The position numbers and the translations under genes were made by a program. The notes under the pieces are model-generated. The model saw nothing but the letters and a program-made list of their open reading frames with translations. It was not told the origin of the DNA and did not search any database. Below, piece by piece: positions 1 through 5,371 of a stretch of 5,936 nucleotides of DNA (its first letter is position 1; every line of letters begins with the position of its first letter). This DNA comes from Lachnospiraceae bacterium UBA3645. Lineage in GTDB: Bacteria > Bacillota > Clostridia > Lachnospirales > Lachnospiraceae. The stretch is from assembly GCA_002373555.1 (NCBI GenBank), contig DFKM01000177.1, forward strand, positions 317-6,252, read 5' to 3'.

Positions 1-53
1 CTCCGATTGCTTCGGATCCGGGACGGCTCACAGCAAGCTGTTCGCTGTCCGTT

Positions 54-100
54 GCCTGTCAAATGGAAGCTCATACAAGCATGGCTTCCGCTTGACAGGC
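54..100. repeat. Inverted repeat, hairpin with 17-base arms
   Basis: Bases 54-70 and 84-100 are inverted repeats matching at 15 of 17 positions, separated by 13 bases. There is no T-tract after it on either strand, so it does not look like an intrinsic terminator. It is the outermost of several inverted repeats that fill the non-coding left end of the window and may belong to the same repeat cluster. Confidence 0.6.
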
Positions 101-110
101 TTATCGCACA

Positions 111-380
111 CATTCGCACTTCTTCCAGCCAACGAATAAAGCGTGTTGGCTTCCAGTCGACGGTTTCGCCCGATCCTGTCGCTCTCCGCTCTACAGTCTC
201 AGCCCTGAAAATATGTCGGACAGGCAGTCTGGTTCTTCGTTTCATAGGCTGCAGCTGCAATCCTACTCGAAGTGCAGTATGCATACGGCTCAAAAACTGT
301 AGAGCGGAAGGCGACAGCTCACGGCAAAACTGCCGACGGAGGACAAACACGCTTTATTGTTTGGCCGAAGGAGTGCAAAT
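111..380. repeat. Long imperfect palindrome: two inverted copies of one sequence
   Basis: Bases about 111-199 read like the reverse complement of about 295-380. The anchors are exact: AATAAAGCGTGTT at 135-147 against its complement at 345-357, and CCGCTCTACAGT at 187-198 against its complement at 296-307. The 50 bases inward from the first anchor align without gaps at about 34 of 50 identities, and many differences are transitions. Each copy can form a small hairpin around the conserved AATAAAGCGT loop: GCCAAC/GTTGGC in the left copy (128-133 with 145-150), CAAAC/GTTTG in the right (344-348 with 359-363). One stem pair has changed from C-G to A-T on both sides. The simplest reading is two decayed inverted copies of a repeated, possibly structured element. 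No protein-coding gene is supported here. Confidence 0.6.
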
Positions 381-444
381 GGCTTTGTCCGCGAGCGAAG
401 CAACTGGAGCGACCCCTGTTTTGGAGTCGTATGCATACTGCACT
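271..444. repeat. MITE-like or structured element with 27-base inverted ends
   Basis: Bases 271-297 and 418-444 are inverted repeats matching at 25 of 27 positions, with a perfect 16-base core (AGTGCAGTATGCATAC and its complement) that includes the palindrome GTATGCATAC at both ends. The 120 bases between hold further stems: CGGCA/TGCCG with loop AAAC at 322-335, and GGACAAA at 341-347 with TTTGTCC at 384-390. A total length near 174 bases, inverted ends and no coding capacity fit a miniature inverted-repeat element or a folded RNA. I see no convincing target-site duplication. The inner part is also present as a degraded inverted copy at about 111-199. Confidence 0.5.
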
Positions 445-489
445 GAGTTAGCAGATTATACTGCATGGAATAGGTTTCAGTGAAAAAGC

Positions 490-519
490 AGAAAAGCAGA
501 TCATAACGATCTGCTTTTT
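490..519. terminator. Bidirectional intrinsic terminator downstream of rhaD
   Basis: The stem GCAGATC (496-502) pairs perfectly with GATCTGC (508-514) around a five-base loop. An A-run precedes it and a five-T run follows it, so each strand has a GC stem followed by U residues, and the A/T flanks extend the stem. It lies about 50 bases past the rhaD stop codon and is the natural end of the minus-strand catabolic operon. It could also stop plus-strand transcription coming from the left. The upstream side repeats AAAAGCAG twice in tandem (484-499). Confidence 0.88.
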
Positions 520-567
520 CGTATATCGTATTCGATTGTTTTCCTGTTAGTACAGGGAAGCATCATC

Positions 568-1395
568 TCAGTCCAGGAAAGCCTCATTCAGCTGTACACC
601 GAAATCCTTCGCGATCGCACGCAGCGCATCGTCCGTGATCGTCTGCAGGATCGGCTGTCCGGTCGACAGCACCTTCACATATACTTCTGCGCTCTTCTCG
701 ATCGTATGTGCAAGGCCGAACGTGATATCAAAATCAGGACCGGAAGCGAACAGGCCGTGCTGCGCCCAGATCGCCGCCTGGTAAGTCTTCATCAGTTCGG
801 ACGTTGCCATCGCGATATCCGCGCCGCCGGGCACCATCCACGGCACCACGCCGACGCCCTCGGGGAATACGACCGGGCACTCGGTCGCGCTCTTCCACAG
901 AGCACGTGAGAAATCGCGGTCCGTCAGCGGAAGCACATATGTCAGCGCGATGACATTCGTTGCGTGCAGATGATAGATCACGCGGTTCGCACCGTTCGTC
1001 GCGGCCTTGCGGACACTGTGGTTCATGAAATGAGACGGGAACTCACTTGTGGGTTTTGCACCTTCCAGACCCCAGACGATCCTCCAGGAATCACCGGCCT
1101 CGTTGATCTCTACGATTCCAAAGCTCTCGCAGGGACGGATCTCCACATTGCGGAAGAACTTGCCGCTGCCGGTGGTGATGAAATACTCTCCCGCCAGGTT
1201 TTCTGCCTGAACGCCCATGTTCACCCATTCGCCGGGCTCCTTGAAGTAAGGACGGCAGGCCTCAACATCCTCTGCCTTCATGCGGTAGGTCAGATTGCCG
1301 CCGTTGCGCTCATGCCAGCCCTGCAGCCAGCCGTCGTTGCACATACGCATGAAACCTTCTACACAGTCAATATTGTAAATCGCGTTCTTAGCCAT
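568..1395 (-). CDS. rhaD: L-rhamnulose-1-phosphate aldolase
   Basis: This class II, zinc-dependent cytosolic aldolase cleaves L-rhamnulose 1-phosphate to dihydroxyacetone phosphate and L-lactaldehyde, the last step of the pathway encoded here. The 275-residue product matches the length and sequence pattern of E. coli RhaD (274 residues) along its whole length: GWHERNGGNLT near residues 26-36, the phosphate-binding TGSGKFFRNV at 75-84, PTSEFPSHF at 115-123 with the expected catalytic Glu118, zinc ligands His142 and His144 in YHLHATN, His213 in AQHGLF, and VFPEGVGVVPWMVPG at 176-190. These fall one residue from the known E. coli positions E117, H141, H143 and H212. The start is supported by AAAGGAG at 1405-1411, nine bases upstream. 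It is the last gene of the operon, separated from the isomerase by 129 bases holding a repeat element, and followed by a strong terminator. Confidence 0.96.
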   Translation of the reverse strand: MAKNAIYNIDCVEGFMRMCNDGWLQGWHERNGGNLTYRMKAEDVEACRPYFKEPGEWVNMGVQAENLAGEYFITTGSGKFFRNVEIRPCESFGIVEINEAGDSWRIVWGLEGAKPTSEFPSHFMNHSVRKAATNGANRVIYHLHATNVIALTYVLPLTDRDFSRALWKSATECPVVFPEGVGVVPWMVPGGADIAMATSELMKTYQAAIWAQHGLFASGPDFDITFGLAHTIEKSAEVYVKVLSTGQPILQTITDDALRAIAKDFGVQLNEAFLD

Positions 1396-1440
1396 GATTT
1401 TAAACTCCTTTGATAATCAGTATAATTGAACTGAAGGCGT

Positions 1441-1480
1441 TACGGCGAAGATCTTTCGCCGCAGGCTCCTCAGGATGACA
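1441..1480 (-). repeat. Intergenic repeat, copy A (TGTCATCCTGAGG family)
   Basis: Read on the minus strand it starts with TGTCATCCTGAGG, has an AAGATC-like centre and ends in CGCCGTA. The copy at 3012-3053 shares the same 13-base start and 7-base end, with a similar GATC-containing middle and nearly equal length (40 versus 42 bases). Both copies have the same orientation and sit in gaps of the same operon. From memory, sequences of the form TGTCATCCTGAG...GGATC are frequent intergenic repeats in several bacterial groups; I cannot check the family here. Confidence 0.65.
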
Positions 1481-1493
1481 ATGTTCAAGTGAT

Positions 1494-1523
1494 GAAAAGC
1501 TTTCCGTTTCCGAATTCGGAAGC
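1494..1523 (-). terminator. Possible weak terminator or attenuator after the isomerase gene
   Basis: Directly after the isomerase stop, the minus strand has GCTTCCG (1517-1523) able to pair with CGGAAAGC (1499-1506) with one bulge, followed by TTTTC (1494-1498). The same stretch contains the perfect 14-base palindrome TTCCGAATTCGGAA at 1508-1521, an alternative small hairpin with loop AATT. A weak stem with a short T-run could reduce read-through into rhaD, or be an mRNA-stabilising 3' end. The evidence is structural only. Confidence 0.3.
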
Positions 1524-1524
1524 A

Positions 1525-2943
1525 TTATCTCGTTACGATATCCACCGGCACATTGAAGATCTTCGCGACCTTCAGGATCGTGTCGATATGTCTGCCGGAA
1601 GCGGCTGCCATATGATGCGTGGGACCGGCTTCCGCCCAGCGGTTATTGAATTCCTTCGCACCGCAGGTGAATCTGGTGCGCATATTTGTATCGCCGAATG
1701 TGAAGATCGGGCCGGGCTCATTTACGCCCTCTGCCACAACGAACTTGAAATGTCCGTCTCTGTCCTGCGTAATGCCGAGATAGGTGACCGGTCCGAGATG
1801 CGGATAGAACTGAGTCAGATAGCCGCCGCCGGTCTTTCCGTGGAAAACAGGAACGATCTTCATCGTAGGCTTTTTCTCAGAGATCGCAGCATCGCCGGAT
1901 CCCGAATGACCGATGATGCAGATATCCTCGTTGAAATCGATCGAGTACATCTCGGAGAGCTGGCCCATGCCGGAGATGGTCTTCAGGATCGACATTGCCA
2001 TTGACACCTTGATATCGCCTTCGACCGCGCAGGCAACGCCCTGCTTGATCAGCATCGAGAATGCCGGGATCAGCATGCTGTCGAGAACGCCGGCCTTCCC
2101 CTGGGCAAATCCGTCGTAATGAGAAGCTACGAATGCGATCTTCTCATCTTTTACCCACTGCTCAAAGGCAACAACGTATTTTGCCATCTCCCACAGCGGT
2201 TCCACCGTATCCACGCCTTCGATATCGAAGGTATCCAGAATATCCTGTGCTTTCGCTCTGATCGCATCTTCATCTGTGATATTGTCGGCGATCGCCCACA
2301 TTTTCTCCCAGTCGAACTGCTTCGTATACAGGAACATTCTATGGTAGAGGTTCGTCTCGTCGATGTACAGATCCATCATGCCGGGATACGGTCTGCCGAT
2401 CTGTGCCAGGTTCGTGTCGCGGAATCTTCTGCGGACCTGCGCGGCTTTGCACCAGTCAGCGATCTCCGCTTCCAGCTCCGGATCTCCGCCTTCGGCCACG
2501 CCGGTGATGACGGCATGTCTCTTGCCGGCTCTCTCCAGGTCAGCGACCATTTCGCCGACAGCACCGTTCGCATAAAGCGTTCCGAGCCAGGTGGGAATAT
2601 CTGTATTCGCATAATCCGGGGCCTTCATCTTCTGGATATTGACCAGAACGACAGGGACATCCAGATCGCGGACAGCGGGTAGCATGTTGTAGGAAGTCGC
2701 ATAGGTGAGCAGCTGCAGGATCACGAGATCGACATCCGCTGCACGGAACTTGTCGCCGGCTTCCATGGCAAGTTCCTTTGTGGTAACGATACCGCCGTCG
2801 ACGATCTCCACGGTATCGGGAATCAGCTTTTTAAATTCTGCGTACTGTCCTTCGAACTCGGGAACGAGCTGCGGGAATTGGGGAAGATAGGCGCCGAGGG
2901 CGATCGAGAAGACACCGATGCGGGCTTTTGTTTCTACTAACAT
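1525..2943 (-). CDS. Arabinose/fucose isomerase-fold sugar isomerase, probable L-rhamnose isomerase of this operon
   Basis: The 472-residue product has the pattern of the L-fucose/L-arabinose isomerase superfamily (cytosolic, metal-dependent aldose-ketose isomerases). An N-terminal Rossmann-like part has RIGVFSIALGAYLPQFP at 8-24 and DLVILQLLTYATSYNMLP at 72-89. The C-terminal part carries candidate metal and catalytic residues: Glu308 in CAVEGDIK, Asp336 or Glu339 in SIDFNED, His346 in IIGHSGSGD, and His443/His444 in GPTHHMAAASG, corresponding in order to E306, E333, H350 and H450 of E. coli AraA. The start is set by AAAGGAGG at 2950-2957, six bases from ATG. Its place between rhaB and rhaD suggests that it makes L-rhamnulose from L-rhamnose, replacing the unrelated TIM-barrel RhaA; this substrate is inferred from context. 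A broad-specificity arabinose or fucose isomerase is the alternative. Confidence 0.85.
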   Translation of the reverse strand: MLVETKARIGVFSIALGAYLPQFPQLVPEFEGQYAEFKKLIPDTVEIVDGGIVTTKELAMEAGDKFRAADVDLVILQLLTYATSYNMLPAVRDLDVPVVLVNIQKMKAPDYANTDIPTWLGTLYANGAVGEMVADLERAGKRHAVITGVAEGGDPELEAEIADWCKAAQVRRRFRDTNLAQIGRPYPGMMDLYIDETNLYHRMFLYTKQFDWEKMWAIADNITDEDAIRAKAQDILDTFDIEGVDTVEPLWEMAKYVVAFEQWVKDEKIAFVASHYDGFAQGKAGVLDSMLIPAFSMLIKQGVACAVEGDIKVSMAMSILKTISGMGQLSEMYSIDFNEDICIIGHSGSGDAAISEKKPTMKIVPVFHGKTGGGYLTQFYPHLGPVTYLGITQDRDGHFKFVVAEGVNEPGPIFTFGDTNMRTRFTCGAKEFNNRWAEAGPTHHMAAASGRHIDTILKVAKIFNVPVDIVTR

Positions 2944-3011
2944 GATGATCCTCCTTTATAAGTCTGTTTAGGTGTTTGTATTCTTCAAAGTTTTCATAAA
3001 ACCGCAGTTTT

Positions 3012-3053
3012 TACGGCGTGGATCCATTCGGGACGGCGTCCCTCAGGATGACA
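3012..3053 (-). repeat. Intergenic repeat, copy B, overlapping the 3' end of rhaB
   Basis: This is the second copy of the element seen at 1441-1480, in the same orientation. On the minus strand it begins TGTCATCCTGAGG (3053-3041) and ends CGCCGTA (3018-3012). Its centre GGACGCCGTCC (3030-3040) is nearly palindromic, so the RNA could fold. The TGA in its conserved TCCTGAGG start is the rhaB stop codon, so the last residues of RhaB (Ser-Ser) are encoded by the repeat. This points to insertion into, or recombination at, the rhaB 3' end. Confidence 0.65.
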
Positions 3054-4332
3054 GACTCGCCAGACTCGCCTGCATCTGGATCTTCAGATTGCCGATCGCG
3101 GTCGCTTCGATCGGAAGCGCGATCACTTTCTTGCCCGAAGCCTCCTCCGTCAGTCTGTTGAGGAATGCATTCTTGGCGCCGCCGCCGACAATATAGATCC
3201 GGTCATAATGATTTCCCGTATTGTGCTGCAGCTCCTGCACCGCATTCATATAACTGAGCGCCAGGCTTCTGTAGGCACACCGGAAATAATCTCCTACACT
3301 CGCGGGCTTCATCGTCAGCGCCTCGTCAAAGGCTGCTTTCATGCTCTCCGGTGCAAGGAACCCGGCTGCATTCGCATCCACCGTTTCCGAGAAGCTGCTC
3401 GCTTCCGCTTCCGCCACGATCTCTCCGAACGGCTTGTCCGGGCAAAGTTCCGAACGAAGCCGGTTGATCAGCCACATGCCCATGATGTTCTTCTGATAGC
3501 GGTTATAGCCGACGCCGCCTTCATTGGACCAGTTGGCCAGCTCGCTCGAAGCATTCGTGATTGGTTTCTCCGTCTTCACGCCCAGCAGCGACCAGGTGCC
3601 GGAAGAAATATACGGGTGATTTCCCTCCATCGGGATCCCCTCGACTGCAGATCCCGTATCGTGCGTCGCGCAGAGCACACATTTGATCCCTTCGTATTCT
3701 CCGATCACGGTGCCGGGCTGCGAAAGCTTTCCGAAGAGCGCCTCCGGGAGACCGAGCTTCCGGATGATCTCCAGATCGTATTCTCCGGTCTCGGCACTTA
3801 CCAGACCGCCGGTCGTCGCGTTCGTATATTCATGTGCTTTGTTCCCGCAGAGCCTGTACATCAGGTATTCCGGCATCATCAGGAAATCCGTAACGCCGTC
3901 CAGTCTTCCGTTCTTATGATCCAGGTACAGCTGATAGATCGTATTGAAAGGCTGGAACTGGATGCCCGTGCGGCTGTACAGTTCTGAGAAGCTGATCAGA
4001 CTGTGCACTTCGGGAATGATCTCTTCCGTGCGGCTGTCTCTGTATGCATAGCAGGGATAAACGACTTCGTCTCCCTTCAGCAGAATGTAATCCACGCCCC
4101 AGGTATCTACCGACAGGCTTTCGATCTCTTTGTACTTCTCCTTCGAGATCTCGATGCCTTTCTTCACATGTCCGAGCAGTGCATCGATATCCCAGGTCAG
4201 GTGTCCGTCCAGTTCGGTCACGCCGTTCGGAAAGCGGTACATCTCTTCCGTCTGAAGCTCCCCGTTCTCCATCCATCCGATAATATGTCTTCCGCTCGAA
4301 GCGCCGATATCGACAGCAAGATAATATTTCAT
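3043..4332 (-). CDS. rhaB: L-rhamnulokinase, C-terminus shortened
   Basis: This FGGY-family sugar kinase transfers phosphate from ATP to L-rhamnulose, giving L-rhamnulose 1-phosphate in the cytosol for RhaD. The rhamnulokinase signature AVDIGASSGR is at residues 6-15, with RFPNG at 33-37, SVDTWGVDY at 74-82, YRDSRT at 97-102, the catalytic-base motif CATHDTGSAV with Asp225, SSGTWSLLG at 243-251, the nucleotide-site IVGGGAKN at 381-388 and the late IEATAIGN at 408-415. The chosen start gives MKYYLAVD and 429 residues; AAGGAGG at 4341-4347 lies eight bases upstream, and an upstream in-frame ATG would place this site inside the gene. Known RhaB proteins are about 480-490 residues and continue roughly 45-60 residues past the GN motif, but this one stops after 14, inside a repeat element. 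Function is probable but the missing C-terminal helices leave doubt. Confidence 0.9.
   Translation of the reverse strand: MKYYLAVDIGASSGRHIIGWMENGELQTEEMYRFPNGVTELDGHLTWDIDALLGHVKKGIEISKEKYKEIESLSVDTWGVDYILLKGDEVVYPCYAYRDSRTEEIIPEVHSLISFSELYSRTGIQFQPFNTIYQLYLDHKNGRLDGVTDFLMMPEYLMYRLCGNKAHEYTNATTGGLVSAETGEYDLEIIRKLGLPEALFGKLSQPGTVIGEYEGIKCVLCATHDTGSAVEGIPMEGNHPYISSGTWSLLGVKTEKPITNASSELANWSNEGGVGYNRYQKNIMGMWLINRLRSELCPDKPFGEIVAEAEASSFSETVDANAAGFLAPESMKAAFDEALTMKPASVGDYFRCAYRSLALSYMNAVQELQHNTGNHYDRIYIVGGGAKNAFLNRLTEEASGKKVIALPIEATAIGNLKIQMQASLASLSS
3052..3069. repeat. Tandem 9-base duplication at the rhaB 3' end
   Basis: CAGACTCGC occurs twice in a row, encoding the repeated Ala-Ser-Leu at residues 422-427 of RhaB. 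It lies immediately beside the intergenic repeat at 3012-3053, which overlaps its first two bases. It could be a slippage product or a scar of the event that joined the repeat to rhaB. Confidence 0.7.
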
Positions 4333-4340
4333 AAAAAATA

Positions 4341-4347
4341 CCTCCTT
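4341..4347 (-). promoter_or_regulatory. Ribosome binding site fixing the rhaB start
   Basis: The minus strand reads AAGGAGG followed by an eight-base A/T-rich spacer and ATG at 4332. This near-perfect site decides between the MKYYLAVD start and an in-frame upstream ATG at 4365. Confidence 0.9.
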
Positions 4348-4348
4348 C

Positions 4349-4397
4349 TCCATGACAGGATTCATTCTATCATAGTAAAAGAGGTAATGTCCATGAC
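4349..4397 (-). promoter_or_regulatory. Direct repeat GTCATGGA flanking the rhaB promoter, candidate operator
   Basis: GTCATGGA occurs on the minus strand at 4397-4390, overlapping the -35 box, and again at 4356-4349, just downstream of the -10 box. The spacing is 41 bases, close to four helical turns. AraC-family proteins bind direct repeats, and the adjacent gene encodes such a protein, so these may be its half-sites. Usual half-site spacing in the family is shorter (about 21 bases), so looping or chance similarity is possible. Confidence 0.3.
4364..4393 (-). promoter_or_regulatory. Probable sigma-A promoter for rhaB-isomerase-rhaD
   Basis: On the minus strand TGGACA (4393-4388; one mismatch to TTGACA) is followed after 18 bases by TAGAAT (4369-4364; one mismatch to TATAAT). 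The promoter is in the 88-base gap between the regulator stop and the rhaB ribosome binding site. No terminator is visible in that gap, so the regulator transcript may also read through. Confidence 0.55.
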
Positions 4398-4420
4398 CTG
4401 AGTTTGCCTAAAAAGTGTCC

Positions 4421-5371
4421 TTATTTGGAATCCCTGTATTTTTTAGGCGAAATGCCGAAACGGGCCGTAAAAATACGGTGAAAATAGCTGATGTTCTCAT
4501 AACCGACGCTCTCGGAAACGGCGTCTACTTTCATGTCCGTATTGGTCAGAAGCCATGCCGCCTGCGAGAGCCGTTTTTCCTGCATCAGGCCTGTATAATT
4601 GCTTCCTGTCTTCTCCTTGATCATTCGGGAGAGGCCTGCAACATCATAAGGAATCAAGGCTGCCAGCTCCGTCAGACTTCCGTCCCGGTAGTGCTCTTCC
4701 ACATACCGCAGCACCCGGAGGAGGATCTCGTCATCCCTACGCTTGAATGTCAGACGGTCCGTATGCTCCAGAAGCAGAGCAAAGAGCAGGCCCATCGTCA
4801 TCTGGTTGATGCCGCGCGGATTCATGGTCTCTTCCGTCAACATGAACAGGAGGTTTTCGATCAGATTCTGGACCGGGAGGATATCCGCCACCTGGAAATA
4901 CAGATAGCCGGTCTCCTCCTTGCCGGTCAGGCAGTTCGTAATAAAACGCCGGAGCGGCGTTTCCTCCGTACCCAGAAAATCCAGCGTGCCGGCAAAAAAG
5001 TCGGGCCGCACAATGAAATTGACGGCGATATCCAGTTCTCCGGCTGCATCGATCGACTGTCTGGCGTTCTGCCCGAGCAGCAGAAGTTCCCCGGTCTTCA
5101 GTTCGATCCGCTCATCATTGACCATGTGAACGGTCTTCCCGGAAGCCATGTAAACGATCTCGACATAGTCATGCGTGTGCTCCGGAAAAGCAACGAATCT
5201 TGTATGCGGACGAACATCGATCAGCTGTCCGGGCTTTAAAAGCTTTTCACCGCTGATCACGTCCCGGCTGCCGTCCATATAAAGACTGCGGTCGATCTGA
5301 TTTTGCCCGGAAAGGATCCTTTTTTCCTCCTCCGTAACGGGGGACAGTCTGTTTAAGATCGCTGTATTCAT
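4421..5371 (-). CDS. AraC-family transcriptional regulator, probable regulator of the rhamnose genes
   Basis: The 316-residue protein has a cupin-type sensing domain (about residues 45-125, with FPEHTHDYVEIVYMASG at 62-78, the usual His-x-His and EI-Y pattern) and a C-terminal AraC DNA-binding domain with two helix-turn-helix units (about 217-313). The first unit includes GSLTELAALIPYDVAGLSRMI; the second contains VSESVGYENISYFHRIFTARFG and ends in the family hallmark GISPKKYR. It probably binds the sugar or a derivative and controls the adjacent rhaB promoter, as RhaR/RhaS do in enteric bacteria; the ligand is inferred from position. The ATG overlaps the histidine-kinase stop as ATGA, and GAGGGGG at 5379-5385 is a modest ribosome binding site seven bases upstream. 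It ends 88 bases before rhaB. Confidence 0.9.
   Translation of the reverse strand: MNTAILNRLSPVTEEEKRILSGQNQIDRSLYMDGSRDVISGEKLLKPGQLIDVRPHTRFVAFPEHTHDYVEIVYMASGKTVHMVNDERIELKTGELLLLGQNARQSIDAAGELDIAVNFIVRPDFFAGTLDFLGTEETPLRRFITNCLTGKEETGYLYFQVADILPVQNLIENLLFMLTEETMNPRGINQMTMGLLFALLLEHTDRLTFKRRDDEILLRVLRYVEEHYRDGSLTELAALIPYDVAGLSRMIKEKTGSNYTGLMQEKRLSQAAWLLTNTDMKVDAVSESVGYENISYFHRIFTARFGISPKKYRDSK

Noticed and set aside
1..50. GGATCC...GGGACGG near 15-26 as a third copy of the intergenic repeat
   Set aside because: Only a short similarity to the centre of the 3012-3053 copy; the diagnostic TGTCATCCTGAGG and CGCCGTA ends are absent.
7..483. Plus-strand open frame of 158 codons
   Set aside because: It runs straight through the inverted-repeat cluster, has no clear ribosome binding site, no recognisable motif and a Cys/Arg/Ser-rich composition typical of non-coding sequence.
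964..1413. Plus-strand open frame opposite rhaD
   Set aside because: It is antisense to a gene with full-length family similarity and catalytic residues; no ribosome binding site or motif of its own.
1412..1430. TATACT as a -10 box for a separate rhaD promoter
   Set aside because: No acceptable -35 box at 16-19 bases upstream, so a separate promoter is not supported.
2119..2682. Plus-strand open frame opposite the isomerase gene
   Set aside because: A shadow of the minus-strand coding frame, with no recognisable protein features.
3208..3987. Plus-strand open frame of 259 codons opposite rhaB
   Set aside because: Long but antisense to a well-supported kinase; the Arg/His-rich translation looks like a complementary-strand artefact.
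4333..4365. Upstream in-frame ATG for rhaB adding 11 residues
   Set aside because: The AAGGAGG site lies inside this extension and is ideally placed for the downstream ATG; the extra residues precede the conserved AVDIGASSGR start of the family and lie over the promoter.
4415..5239. Plus-strand open frame of 274 codons opposite the AraC-family gene
   Set aside because: It is antisense to a clear two-domain regulator, with no motif or initiation signal of its own.
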